A DNA stretch of 64,000 nucleotides from an uncultured Clostridium sp. Lineage in GTDB: Bacteria; Bacillota; Clostridia; TANB77; CAG-508. A program made the translations under genes and the position numbers. Of the stretch, positions 1 to 8,611 are shown piece after piece. Under the pieces are notes generated by a model that made no database searches, had not been told where the DNA came from, and saw nothing but the letters and a program-made list of their open reading frames with translations. Each line of letters begins with the position of its first letter. Position 1 is the first letter of the stretch. Location of the stretch: positions 295,289 through 359,288 of the forward strand of contig CAMXJY010000001.1 in assembly GCA_947244325.1 (NCBI GenBank), read 5' to 3'.

Positions 1-217
1 AAGTAGGATAATTAATTAATGTTCCACCTTCTAAAACTGGTGTTATTGTTTGTACATTGTCTTTATCTACCGTAATTATATTCAAAAGATATGTTGCCAT
101 TTCAAATTTTTCTTTTGTTATCTTTTGAACTCCAAAAGTTATAATAAATACAAACAAAAGAGCAACTACTATCGAAAATATAGCTGCTCTTAATATTTTT
201 ACTATTTTTTTAATCAT
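1..217 (-). CDS. Sortase-like membrane protein, N-terminal part only
   Basis: The gene begins at the ATG at 217-215 and runs off the left edge; 72 residues are visible. A basic start is followed by one strong transmembrane segment (about residues 9-29), then a short extracellular stretch ending in a Leu-Ile-Asn-Tyr-Pro motif. Sortases of the class-D-like Firmicute type often have a similar tyrosine-proline motif just before the catalytic barrel. The catalytic His/Cys/Arg lie outside the window, so the family call rests on this start and on the neighbour. The gene starts only 6 bases after the stop of a protein with an LPXTG-like tail, as expected for a dedicated sortase and substrate in one operon. 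Another single-pass membrane protein remains possible. Confidence 0.5.
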   Translation of the reverse strand, partial: MIKKIVKILRAAIFSIVVALLFVFIITFGVQKITKEKFEMATYLLNIITVDKDNVQTITPVLEGGTLINYPT

Positions 218-223
218 TAACTC

Positions 224-823
224 TTAAGCTCTTTTTTTTGCAACTACTACTGCACCGGCAACAACTGCTATAGCTACACATGCAAATATTGCATAATTTG
301 CTCCTGTATATAATAATTTTGTTGTTTTTGTTCCTGCTTGAGATGCTGCTCCACCTTGTGCTGGTGTTTTAGCTGGTGTTTGTTGGTAAACAACTAATGA
401 TTCTGCTTTTCCAGAAGCTAATACTTTATTTCCATTATATAATGTAAAAGTATTATCTTTTGTATTAACATTTAATGTTAATCCTACAGCATTAGCTGCT
501 TCAACAGCTAAATAAATCACTTTTGTTTTTACATCTTTGCTTAAGTTTTCCATTCTAGTTACACCTGTAGATGCTACTAAATTTTCTGCTTCTTTTATTT
601 TAGCATATGCTACATCTGCTTGTGCATCTGTAACATTGTTTTGTATATAATCTTTAATTGCTGATTTTTGGCTGTTTGTTAATTCAAATACCATTCCATT
701 GATATTATGTATATCTAATACATAATTTGATAAATCTTGTGTTCCTGCATTAACATATAATGACATTGTAACTACAGCTAAAAGTACAACTGCCATAACT
801 AATAATTTTGATAATTTTCTCAT
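224..823 (-). CDS. Secreted surface protein with LPXTG-like sorting signal
   Basis: A 199-residue protein with a signal peptide (about residues 1-26) and an extracellular domain rich in Ala, Asn and Thr. The tail has all three parts of a cell-wall sorting signal: LLYTG at about 169-173, a hydrophobic run (about 176-194) and a KKR end. The motif is a variant of LPXTG. The Ala/Gly/Thr linker just before it is typical of wall-anchored proteins. A good ribosome binding site (GGAGAG) precedes the ATG. The next gene downstream in the same operon looks like a sortase, which suggests it processes this protein. The function of the extracellular domain is unknown to me. Confidence 0.7.
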   Translation of the reverse strand: MRKLSKLLVMAVVLLAVVTMSLYVNAGTQDLSNYVLDIHNINGMVFELTNSQKSAIKDYIQNNVTDAQADVAYAKIKEAENLVASTGVTRMENLSKDVKTKVIYLAVEAANAVGLTLNVNTKDNTFTLYNGNKVLASGKAESLVVYQQTPAKTPAQGGAASQAGTKTTKLLYTGANYAIFACVAIAVVAGAVVVAKKRA

Positions 824-975
824 TTTTCTCTCCTTTTTTCTAACAAAAAAATTTAACTCATATAAATATTATAATATAAAGCAGGTTAGGAATGCAATAC
901 TTTTTTGAAAAATATCTCCTTTTTATGTAAATTTTATTTTTGTATTTTTTTGAATTAAATAATTTTATATAAATT

Positions 976-1012
976 GGAAAACTCCCAAACTTAATGTTTG
1001 GAAGCTCCTTTT
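976..1012 (-). terminator. Intrinsic terminator after the paralogue pair
   Basis: On the minus strand CTTCCAAAC, a 5-base loop and GTTTGGGAG are followed by TTTT. It lies downstream of the 1061-2018 genes. Confidence 0.55.
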
Positions 1013-1060
1013 TTTCAATATTCAATTTTTAAACTTAGAGTACTTCTTAGTACACTTTAA

Positions 1061-1513
1061 TCATTCCTTGACCAATTTTAGTTCATAGGATTCCAAATAG
1101 TTTTTACCTTCGCCAACATAATACACTTCAGATACCTGAACTGGTGCCATGTCGCCTACCTTATACTTGGCAAATGTTTCTTCTCTTACCTGTATCTGCG
1201 CTGTGCCATCTAATGAATTCGAATACCTAACAGTAAAATACCATTCCGTTACGGTATACGGAACTGGCATGAACATATAAGATCCTACTTTACTCACCTC
1301 TTCTTCATCCATAGACACAATTTCCAATTCTTTTACATATTCCTTGGTGTCTCTTAGACTATTTTCTATATCGTCTTGATGCCATTTTACAAAAAGAAGT
1401 CCCAAAGAACTCACCAACAAAAAAATTGCAATTACCCACACACCTGCATTACTGTCCCGGCTGACAGGCTCAAACGGTACTACCTTTTTCTTCTTTTTTT
1501 TCTTTTTACCCAT
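1061..1513 (-). CDS. Single-pass membrane protein, paralogue of the next gene
   Basis: A 150-residue protein. Residues 3-10 are all lysine, residues 24-43 form a transmembrane helix, and the rest is an acidic extracellular domain of predicted beta strands. I do not recognise a named family. It is a diverged tandem copy of the 1557-2018 protein: both have a YV-x-ELEI motif after the membrane segment, then Tyr-Phe-Thr plus a short Asn-Ser-x-x-Gly-Thr repeat unit and a similar final strand. Codon use is richer in G/C than the neighbouring chromosome, suggesting recent acquisition. Codon 19 is an in-frame CGG. Skipping its C would end translation within ten codons, so this ORF needs CGG read as Arg, unlike the recoded genes here. 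Confidence 0.6.
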   Translation of the reverse strand: MGKKKKKKKKVVPFEPVSRDSNAGVWVIAIFLLVSSLGLLFVKWHQDDIENSLRDTKEYVKELEIVSMDEEEVSKVGSYMFMPVPYTVTEWYFTVRYSNSLDGTAQIQVREETFAKYKVGDMAPVQVSEVYYVGEGKNYLESYELKLVKE

Positions 1514-1556
1514 GTTAACCCCTCCTAGGTCAAAAAAATTAAATTGTAACTACACA

Positions 1557-2018
1557 TTATTTAATTATTATTGTGTTACCAAATAGTTGTATCTCTACGA
1601 GATTTTTTTCTTCATTACTAGTATCATATAATTCTGATACATTAGCTTTCACAAAATCTCCTTCTTCATACCACCCATACACCTCTTCACTTACTTCCAG
1701 CTCTATTGTTCCATTAACTGAATTATTATACTCTAAGGTGAAATAGTATTTAGTATTAGTGGTTGGAAGATACCAATACGCCTCACCGTTGAACATTAAA
1801 AGTTGGTCATCCTCTTCCTTAAATACTTTGTGTATTATTTCTAATTCGTCCACATAAGTATTTCTATCATATTTTTTACTATTTCCTTGCATAGCGCAAT
1901 ATAAAATCGCTAATATGATAACTCCTACAATAATAATTACCGCAATTAATGTGTTATGTACTCTCCTTTCTTTCCGTGTAAACTCACTTTCGAAAAATAA
2001 ATTCTTATTTTTCCCCAT
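1557..2018 (-). CDS. Single-pass membrane protein, tandem paralogue
   Basis: A 153-residue protein with a charged N-terminus, a transmembrane helix at about residues 23-43 and an acidic extracellular domain matching the downstream paralogue in order and spacing of motifs. The two genes are separated by 43 bases and each has its own GGAGGGG ribosome binding site, so they probably form an operon. No enzyme motif is visible. Codon 15 is an in-frame CGG, flanked by Thr and Lys codons. A +1 shift there would run into a stop after about nine codons. Like its partner it therefore looks like a zero-frame CGG gene, either imported or controlled by early truncation. Confidence 0.6.
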   Translation of the reverse strand: MGKNKNLFFESEFTRKERRVHNTLIAVIIIVGVIILAILYCAMQGNSKKYDRNTYVDELEIIHKVFKEEDDQLLMFNGEAYWYLPTTNTKYYFTLEYNNSVNGTIELEVSEEVYGWYEEGDFVKANVSELYDTSNEEKNLVEIQLFGNTIIIK

Positions 2019-2132
2019 AATTCAACCCCTCCTAGGCAAAACTATCTGATAAAACTTCTGCTACATTTTAATTATACTACTTCAAAAATATTATGTCAAT
2101 CTCACTAATCTATATATTTTTTTAAAATTATC

Positions 2133-2161
2133 TTGCATTATCTTTTTTTATAATGTATAAT
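2133..2161 (+). promoter_or_regulatory. Promoter of tRNA-Trp
   Basis: TTGCAT and TATAAT are separated by exactly 17 bases. The -10 box ends 17 bases before the first base of the tRNA, as expected for a sigma-A promoter. Confidence 0.75.
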
Positions 2162-2178
2162 GATATGGTAATTTTGAT

Positions 2179-2250
2179 AGGGGTATAGTGTTAATGGTAG
2201 CACATCGGTCTCCAAAACCGCTTGTGTGGGTTCGAATCCTACTACCCCTG
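2179..2250 (+). tRNA. tRNA-Trp (CCA)
   Basis: A 72-base cloverleaf with acceptor AGGGGTA/TACCCCT, anticodon loop CTCCAAA (anticodon CCA), T-arm loop TTCGAAT and discriminator G. CCA is encoded at 2251-2253. A dedicated promoter lies upstream and a terminator just downstream, so it is a single-gene unit. Confidence 0.95.
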
Positions 2251-2256
2251 CCACAC

Positions 2257-2292
2257 AAAAAAGCTAGATTTAAACGATAATCTAGCTTTTTT
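2257..2292 (+). terminator. Intrinsic terminator of tRNA-Trp
   Basis: A 14-base perfect inverted repeat built on AAGCTAGATT with an 8-base loop, ending in a run of six T. Confidence 0.9.
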
Positions 2293-2294
2293 AT

Positions 2295-2336
2295 TTTATT
2301 TAGTAGAAAAATCCTCTAGACTTTCTACTAAATAAA
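2295..2336 (+). repeat. 15-bp perfect inverted repeat
   Basis: TTTATTTAGTAGAAA and its exact complement flank a 12-base loop. It has no T-run of its own and follows the tRNA-Trp terminator. The TACTAAATAAA arm recurs near 24090 and similar text occurs near 6297, suggesting a small dispersed hairpin element. Confidence 0.6.
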
Positions 2337-2392
2337 GCCTTCGGCAATTTTGTACACAAATTTACTAATTCTTTATCTTAGGAGGTGTTTTT

Positions 2393-2994
2393 ATCAAAAA
2401 CTTTTTATCTATTTTTTATTTAATTCTTGTTATTTTAATTATTTTTTCTTGTATTACTTCATTTTCAATTTCTTTTTATGAAAATTCTGATAATGAAAAT
2501 AATGATTCTTCTGACCAAGACTTTGATACAAATTATTACTTTTCAAATTCAGAATTCTTTTGGCCTGTTCCTCGGATTTCATACAATTACTTCTCCATTT
2601 GGAAAACGCATTTCACCTACTACTGGTGCTTCTAGTAATCATTCTGGTATTGATATAGCAGCTCATGAAGAAAGTACATTATACTCTGTTATAAGTGGAA
2701 AAGTAACATTTGTTGGATTTAAAGGTGCTAATGGGTGCACTATCACTGTGCAGAATGGTAACTTAGAAGTTTCTTATTGCCATGTATCCCCTAATTATAT
2801 TATATCTGTTGGAGATACTGTAAATAGTGGTGAAAAAGTTGGTAATGTTGGTCCTAAATATGTTTATGGAATTCCTAATAATCCTTATCATGACTCAAAT
2901 GGTAATCCTACAAACCGGTGCTACTACAGGATGTCATCTTCATTTAACAATAAAAAAAGACGGCATAGCCGTCAATCCTTTAGATTTTTTCTAA
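2393..2994 (+). CDS. M23-family peptidase with two CGGN +1 sites and an apparent AUC start
   Basis: Read with a +1 shift at two in-frame CGG triplets (2573-2575 and 2916-2918), this is a 199-residue secreted LytM-type endopeptidase that would cut peptidoglycan cross-bridges. Order: hydrophobic signal or anchor (about 2-25), acidic linker, the WPVPG lead-in common in this family (first shift makes the Gly), HSGIDI with the metal-binding His/Asp, SYCHVS, and a GCHLHLTI segment with the HxH zinc motif (second shift makes the preceding Gly). Neither frame alone gives both the signal peptide and the zinc site. No ATG/GTG/TTG is available in the first frame: AGGAGG lies 7 bases before an ATC, the best start. 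Nothing else is damaged. The alternative is a pseudogene with three separate lesions. Confidence 0.75.
2952..2973 (-). terminator. Terminator of efp inside the M23 coding tail
   Basis: On the minus strand GACGGC, loop TAT, GCCGTC is followed by seven T. It lies within the last codons of the convergent M23 gene, so the same bases encode its Lys-Lys-Asp-Gly end. Confidence 0.8.
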
Positions 2995-3557
2995 ATTCTT
3001 TCCATGTATAATCCTGTTCTAGTATCAATTCTAATTTTGTCTCCTATGTTAACAAATAGTGGTACAGAAATTTCTAATCCGTTTTCTAATGTTGCTGGTT
3101 TTCCAGATGTTGTTGTTGTGTTTCCACTAAATCCAGGTTCTGTATATGTAACTTCTAATTCAACAAACATAGGTGGTTCAACATTAAATACTTTTCCTTT
3201 AAAAGATAATACTGTTACATTCATATTTTCTTTTATGTATTTTAATGCATCTCCTAATTGTTCTTCATTTAATGGTATTTGCTCATATGTTGCATTATCC
3301 ATTAAATAATATAATCCTGCATCATTATATAAATATTGCATTTCTCTTTTTTCAATTTCAGCACCTTGTAATTTTTCAGAAGGATTGAATGTTCTTTCAA
3401 TAACTGCTCCTGTTATAACATTTTTCATTTTTACTCTAACAAAAGCTGCTCCTTTTCCTGGTTTAACATGTTGAAATTCAACAACTTTAAAAACATTTCC
3501 TTCTAATTCAAAAGTTGTATTATTTCTTAAATCTCCTGCCATATATACATCTGCCAT
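2991..3557 (-). CDS. efp: Translation elongation factor P
   Basis: A 188-residue protein of normal EF-P length. EF-P enters the ribosomal E site and relieves stalling at consecutive prolines. The three beta-barrel domains are present: the KOW-like N-domain with the PGKGAA loop (modifiable Lys near residue 34), the middle OB domain, and the C-terminal OB domain ending in the conserved [11 protein letters not shown] stretch. A strong GGGGAG site precedes the start. It converges with the M23 gene, overlapping it by 4 bases, and its terminator lies inside that gene. The M24 aminopeptidase upstream is a common neighbour in Clostridia. Confidence 0.97.
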   Translation of the reverse strand: MADVYMAGDLRNNTTFELEGNVFKVVEFQHVKPGKGAAFVRVKMKNVITGAVIERTFNPSEKLQGAEIEKREMQYLYNDAGLYYLMDNATYEQIPLNEEQLGDALKYIKENMNVTVLSFKGKVFNVEPPMFVELEVTYTEPGFSGNTTTTSGKPATLENGLEISVPLFVNIGDKIRIDTRTGLYMERI

Positions 3558-3723
3558 TTTATTTTCTCCCCTTTTCTTTTATTTCATTACTTATTCTATA
3601 CTACCATACTTTTCCAACTTAATCAAGTCTTTATATTAATTTTATTATGTCAAGCTTATTTTCTATATAATAGTTATTATAATAATCAATATATTAATTA
3701 TATTGTTTTCTTCTTCCTATTTA

Positions 3724-4794
3724 TCATTTTGCAAGTTTTATTATTGTATAATCTTTTTTACTATTTGTTAAATTTTCACATCCATCTTTTTTTACTAAAA
3801 AAGTATCTTCTATTCTTATACCAAATTTATTTGGTATATAAACTCCTGGTTCTATTGCTATTACAGAATTTTCTTTTAAAGTCCAATCTTGTTTTGAACG
3901 TAAAACAGGAAGTTCATGAATATCTAATCCTACGCCATGACCAAAAGCATGTAATACCTGATATCCTTTTAATTTAAATTCTGTTTCTCTATCTTTTATA
4001 ACTGTTTTTATATTTGATCCATCTTTTAACAATGAACTTATTTTCTTTTGCTCTTCTAATACAAAATCATATACTTCTTTATATTCTTCTTTTAATTCTT
4101 CAACAAAAACTACTCTTGAAAAATCTGAGCAATATCCATTACATCTGCATCCTATATCAAATTGAATTATATCACCTTTTTTCACTTTTCTATCTGTTGG
4201 AACTGCATGTGGCATAGAAGCGTTTTCTCCAAATGCTACTATAGAATCAAATGCTAAGCCATCTGCACCATTTTGTATCATAAACTTTTCTATTTCAAAA
4301 GCAACTTCTTTTTCTGTCATCCCTTCTTTAATATTTCTGATTATATATTCAAAAGCTTTATCCGTAATACTACATGCTTTTTTTATTTCATCTATTTCTT
4401 CTTTATCTTTAACAATTCTTTGATTTTCAATTATTCCATCTGTTTCAACTAAATTTACTTGGTAACTTTGTAAATATTTCTTATATTGCTCATATGTTAT
4501 ATATTTTTCTTCAATTCCTACATTTTCTTCTAACATAAAAATAGATTCATAATCATATTTGCTAAGCTCTCTTGAGTCATACACCACTATTTCATCATCT
4601 ATTGTTAGATGTCTGTTAACACTTTCAATATATCTTCCGTCTGTTATAAATATGTTTTCTTTTGAAGCTAGTACTAAAGTTCCTTCTTCTGAAAGACCTG
4701 TTAAATACTTGATATTTTTAGGATTTGAAATTATCATTCCCTCTAATTTCAAAGAACTTAATTGATCTCTGAGCCATTTAATTTTTACATTCAT
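3724..4794 (-). CDS. M24 Xaa-Pro aminopeptidase/dipeptidase
   Basis: A 356-residue cytosolic metallopeptidase that removes N-terminal residues before proline or splits Xaa-Pro dipeptides. A creatinase-like N-domain (about 1-125) is followed by the pita-bread domain with the five metal ligands in expected contexts: IQFDIG and YCSDFSR (two Asp), HAFGHGVGLDIHE (His), AIEPGVY (Glu) and IRIEDT (Glu). The length fits PepP/PepQ-like proteins of Firmicutes; aminopeptidase and prolidase cannot be told apart by eye. It lies 166 bases upstream of efp on the same strand, a frequent arrangement. Confidence 0.9.
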   Translation of the reverse strand: MNVKIKWLRDQLSSLKLEGMIISNPKNIKYLTGLSEEGTLVLASKENIFITDGRYIESVNRHLTIDDEIVVYDSRELSKYDYESIFMLEENVGIEEKYITYEQYKKYLQSYQVNLVETDGIIENQRIVKDKEEIDEIKKACSITDKAFEYIIRNIKEGMTEKEVAFEIEKFMIQNGADGLAFDSIVAFGENASMPHAVPTDRKVKKGDIIQFDIGCRCNGYCSDFSRVVFVEELKEEYKEVYDFVLEEQKKISSLLKDGSNIKTVIKDRETEFKLKGYQVLHAFGHGVGLDIHELPVLRSKQDWTLKENSVIAIEPGVYIPNKFGIRIEDTFLVKKDGCENLTNSKKDYTIIKLAK

Positions 4795-4820
4795 AAATTA
4801 TCTTCCTTTCTAAAGTTTAG

Positions 4821-5594
4821 TTAAAATATTAAAATTTTATCTCCTAAAGTTTTACAAAAAGCTAAGAATGTATTAAGTACAAAACTTTGTGGCATAAATA
4901 TACATACAAATGTTGATATTGCTAAAAAAGGTCCAAAAGCTATGTATTCATCTCTTCTTTTTAAAATTAATATTCTTATGGTTAATATTATTATTGAACA
5001 AATTGCTGCAACAAAAAATGAAAGTACAGAAATTTCAAAAATTCCACTCACTCCAAAGTAAAGTCCAATTGCTCCCATAAATTTCACATCACCCATTCCC
5101 ATAGCTTCTTTTCCAGAAATAATCCAACCTAAAATTGTTATAACTATAAATATTCCTGCTCCTGTTGCCATTCCTAAAATATAATCTTTTGCCATATTAA
5201 CATTTGTTATTCCATATATAAAAGTTAATACTAATCCAAATTCTAATATACTTAAATTAAGTCTATTAGGAATTATTCTGTGCTTCAAATCTATTGAAAA
5301 AGTTAATAATAACATTGGTGTTAAAATTAGAAATTTAAGTAAATCTAAATTTTTGAATATATCCTGAGTTTGAATTCCAAATTTATATAGTAGCGCAACA
5401 TAAATTACTGCTGTAGCTGTCATAAATATGTAATTTGCTTCTAATCCTTCTCTATTAGCTTTAAAAAAATCTTTACTAAATATTTTTTTATTTTCTGGTA
5501 TTCTCATATTGCACCATGCAGTAAATTTTCCAATTATTAATCCAATTATTGCAATTAGTACATATATAAGTATAAACACGTCGTTAAAATACAT
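4821..5594 (-). CDS. Prepilin peptidase (A24 aspartic family)
   Basis: A 257-residue polytopic membrane protein with about seven helices. It cleaves, and in full-length forms methylates, type IV prepilin-like proteins. Both catalytic aspartates are in place: a DLKHRIIPNRLN segment (about residues 102-113) and GMGDVKFMGAIG (about 166-177), the GxGDxK signature. The N-terminal cytosolic loop has one cysteine only, so the zinc-binding methylase half of classical PilD is probably incomplete. No pilin genes are visible here. Its start overlaps the stop of the YqeG-like gene by one base, implying translational coupling. Confidence 0.88.
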   Translation of the reverse strand: MYFNDVFILIYVLIAIIGLIIGKFTAWCNMRIPENKKIFSKDFFKANREGLEANYIFMTATAVIYVALLYKFGIQTQDIFKNLDLLKFLILTPMLLLTFSIDLKHRIIPNRLNLSILEFGLVLTFIYGITNVNMAKDYILGMATGAGIFIVITILGWIISGKEAMGMGDVKFMGAIGLYFGVSGIFEISVLSFFVAAICSIIILTIRILILKRRDEYIAFGPFLAISTFVCIFMPQSFVLNTFLAFCKTLGDKILIF

Positions 5595-6097
5595 TATTTT
5601 TCCCTACCTATTTTTTTCAAATAATTTTTGATTATTAAATTTTCAAGTGGTCTTTTTATTCTTGTCATCCATAAATCTTTTTCAGCTATTGGCTCAACTA
5701 ATATTGAAAACATTTTTGATCTATTAGCACCAATAACATCTGTAAAAATTTGATCTCCAACAACTGCAATATTTTCACTTGGTATATTTAACTCTTTTTG
5801 TGCTTTATTAAATCCTGTTTTTAATGGCTTTTTAGCAAATTTAATATAAGATATTTTCATTAAATCTGCTACCATTTTTACTTTTTCTGTTTTATTACTA
5901 TTAGATAATATTATACATTTTACACCAATTCCTTTAATATCCTCATGCCATTTTTCTAATCCATCTATTACTTTTAAATTAAAATCTAATAAAGTATTAT
6001 CTACATCTAAAATTAGCCCTTGTATATTATTTTCTTTTAAAAATTCTGGTGTTATATCTGTTACTTTTTTTAAGTAAGATTTAGGATAAATTTTCAT
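5594..6097 (-). CDS. YqeG-family HAD phosphatase
   Basis: A 167-residue HAD superfamily subclass IIIA protein. Motif I LILDVDNTLLDF (about residues 28-39) holds the nucleophile and acid Asp. Motif II is ILSNSN (about 63-68), and the late motif VVGDQIFTDVIGANR (about 115-129) supplies the Mg-binding Asp pair. Relatives are called YqeG or, in plants and yeast, GEP4-like; phosphatidylglycerophosphatase activity is known for eukaryotic members, but the bacterial substrate is uncertain. A GGAGGA site precedes the ATG. It is first in a short operon with the prepilin peptidase. Confidence 0.88.
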   Translation of the reverse strand: MKIYPKSYLKKVTDITPEFLKENNIQGLILDVDNTLLDFNLKVIDGLEKWHEDIKGIGVKCIILSNSNKTEKVKMVADLMKISYIKFAKKPLKTGFNKAQKELNIPSENIAVVGDQIFTDVIGANRSKMFSILVEPIAEKDLWMTRIKRPLENLIIKNYLKKIGREK

Positions 6098-6235
6098 TAT
6101 TTTCCTCCTATGTTTTCATATATATATTACCAATATGTAAGGCTTTTGTCAATTAAGTGTTTTCAATTAATTTAATTACATTAATTTTTATTTTTAACTT
6201 CACTTTTTAATAACGATACCTAATTTTATACAAAA

Positions 6236-6304
6236 AACAAAATCTTGATTCTGCCATAATTATCTAGTAAAGAAATTTATCCTACTTGGATAAATTCCTA
6301 CTAA
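6236..6304. repeat. Dispersed hairpin repeat, copy A
   Basis: About 65 bases closely match a second copy near 29937-30001 and contain AATTTATCC/GGATAAATT as an inverted repeat. It lies in the intergenic space between yqeG and sleB. Confidence 0.65.
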
Positions 6305-6383
6305 AAAAAATAGTAGCTACTAATTTATACTATAAAACTTATTTTAGTATAAATTCACTACTATCTTATTTTGATATGAAATT

Positions 6384-7052
6384 TTATTTACAAAAAATAT
6401 GTTTTCCTATTGTCATAACCTGTGGTCTGCTCCAAATCCAACTAGATGTAGCAGTATTTGGATTAAAGTAATATATACATCCTGAAGTTGGATCCCATCC
6501 ATTTATAGCATCTTGAGCTGCCTTTCGTGATTGTGATGTGCCTTCTAAATTTATTTGTCCATCAGAAACACATGTATATGCTCCAGATTGATATATTACA
6601 CCAGCTATTGTATTAGGAAATTTAGGATTTGCCACTCTATTTAAAACTGATGCTGCAACTGCTACCATTCCTTTATATGGTTCGCCTCTTGCTTCTGCAT
6701 TTACTAATTTACTAAGTAAGTTTAAATCTGTATTATTACTGCTAGAGCTTCCCCCTGAGCTACTTGAACTTGAGCTAGAATTTATTCCCAATGCTGCTAA
6801 AGTTTTTTGACCTGCTATTCCATCAACACTTAATCCATTTTTTCTTTGAAATTTTTTTACAGCTTCAAATGTATTTGAACCATAGATTCCATCTACTCCT
6901 CCATTATAATATCCCCAAGCTTTTAATTTACTTTGAATCTGTTTTACTTCTTCTCCTCTTGAACCATATTTTGATAAACTATAGCAAACTGGATATATAC
7001 CTATAAAAGCAATTAGTATAATTAAAATAGCAATTAAACTTTTTGTCTTCAT
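6384..7052 (-). CDS. sleB: Spore cortex-lytic enzyme, SleB-type
   Basis: A 222-residue exported hydrolase. Signal anchor (about 1-26), a peptidoglycan-binding domain (about 29-90; two helical repeats with YGSRGEEVKQIQ and VDGIYGSNT), a Ser/Gly linker (about 95-107) and a SleB hydrolase domain (about 110-222) with the NAEARGEPYKG motif containing the catalytic Glu. SleB-type enzymes are lytic transglycosylases that degrade muramic-delta-lactam cortex during spore germination; vegetative relatives (CwlJ/SleB family) exist. The domain order is the classical one. Its presence suggests that the host forms spores. No ypeB partner is adjacent. Confidence 0.85.
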   Translation of the reverse strand: MKTKSLIAILIILIAFIGIYPVCYSLSKYGSRGEEVKQIQSKLKAWGYYNGGVDGIYGSNTFEAVKKFQRKNGLSVDGIAGQKTLAALGINSSSSSSSSGGSSSSNNTDLNLLSKLVNAEARGEPYKGMVAVAASVLNRVANPKFPNTIAGVIYQSGAYTCVSDGQINLEGTSQSRKAAQDAINGWDPTSGCIYYFNPNTATSSWIWSRPQVMTIGKHIFCK

Positions 7053-7328
7053 AAATTTTATTCCTTTCTAAGTTAATTTCTAAAGCACACATATTTTAGA
7101 GTAATACTACAAAATATTTTTTTAGCAAACTTATTTGTGTACTCTTTTCCACTTGCTTCTAGTATTTACCATTTTGGATAAATTATTCTATTTTTTATTA
7201 GATTTTAATAAATACATATTTATACATTTTTGTAACAAAAATGTAACATTTTTTTATCATTTACACCTTGCAAAAAAACAAATTTATTAATATAATACAA
7301 GTAATTATAAGGTTAGGAGTGTTTAATT

Positions 7329-8553
7329 ATGGATTTTTCTGCTGATATAAAATTCAGTCGTAATTTAATACAAAACGAAACCACAAAAATTACTTATTCA
7401 GGATACTTATTTAAAAATAATTCTGATTCAGTATCAATTGTTTATGGGTTTGGTGATAATTGGAGTAATACTCAAGAAGCTGAAATGGAAAAAACTTCTG
7501 AACGGTTTTACTTCACAAATTCGTATTTTAAATTTTGACAAATTAAATTTCTGTTTTAGAAATTCAAATTATGAATGGGATAACAATTATAATCAAAACT
7601 TTACATGCCCTATTGAAAAAGAAGAAACTAAAATAGAGATAGAAGAAAATTTTATTATAAACGAAGAAAATATAGTAACTGATATCTTAAACAATCTTTT
7701 TGAAAACGATATATCAGAAGTTAAAGATACAAAAATTGAAATAAATAAAGAAGAAAATACTATCACTACTGCCGAAGCAACTGAAACAAATATTTTAGAA
7801 CATACTGTTAATAATATTGAAATAAACGAAAAAAGTATTTTAGAAAATACTTTTAGTGATGTTGAAACAGATGAAACAGAAAATACCACTACTACTGTAG
7901 ATGTCGAAGAAAACATTTCTAATAATATTGAAGTAGCTAGTACAGAAAATACTTATATCGAAAATATTAATAATGTCGATTTTGATACTGTGAATATTGC
8001 AGAAATAGAAAATGGATTAGAAAAAGATATAGAAAATATATTTAACGATTTATATGAAGGAACATCAAAAATCTTTGAAGCTTCTACTCCAGCAACTACA
8101 ATAAAAAATATTGAAGCTAAAGTAAAAGAAAATCATGAAAATAAAAAATTTGATATGGATGGATTAATAAATGAAATATTAGCACCAATTGCTGAATCTT
8201 CTTCTTTTGAAAATATAACTTCACATTCTGAAGAAGTTATAGATAATGGATTAATAGACAATATTTTATCAGAAGATTCTGAAGTTACAGAAATAGCCGA
8301 AACTATAAATGAAAATTCTGATTCTACATTAAATTCATCTAAATTTGAAGAAGCTCCTTTGATTGATGTAGTTGAACCAACTAATACAGATACTTCATTA
8401 GTTAAAGTTGATACACTTGATGATTATTTAGTTAGTGCAAGAAGTTTAAGTAAATTTTACATATTAAAAAAGAGAATAAAATTTGCACTTTATAAATTAT
8501 TTGTTGCAGTACCAAAAATAATATCACATGCTTTAAGTGAAGACGAAGATTAA
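7329..8553 (+). CDS. Carbohydrate-binding-like surface protein with one CGGN +1 site
   Basis: With a +1 shift at CGG 7503-7505 (codon 59) the gene encodes 407 residues. The N-terminal 90 or so form a beta-rich domain with Tyr-Ser-Gly, Val-Ser-Ile-Val-Tyr-Gly-Phe and, after the shift, NFCFRNSNYEWDNN; this pattern resembles the starch-binding-like module (CBM21-like) seen on clostridial cell-associated proteins. The shift lies mid-domain: SEGFTSQIRIL is formed by joining both frames. A long acidic Asn/Glu/Thr-rich region (about 100-355) follows, then a basic amphipathic tail (about 360-400). Removing one base makes the length exactly divisible by three. A GGAGTG site precedes the ATG. Polysaccharide binding is inferred. 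Confidence 0.72.
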
Positions 8554-8569
8554 AATACATATTAAATAT

Positions 8570-8603
8570 AAAAACAGATGATAAATTATAATCATCTGTT
8601 TTT
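8570..8603. terminator. Bidirectional terminator
   Basis: AAAACAGATGAT and its complement, with a T-run on either side, between the convergent surface-protein gene and fhs. Confidence 0.85.
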
Positions 8604-8611
8604 TATATTAT

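Noticed and set aside
2393..2994. M23 gene as an ordinary pseudogene
   Set aside because: Both shifts are at in-frame CGG like those in four other genes, and the rest of the reading frame is intact. The ATC start leaves some doubt.
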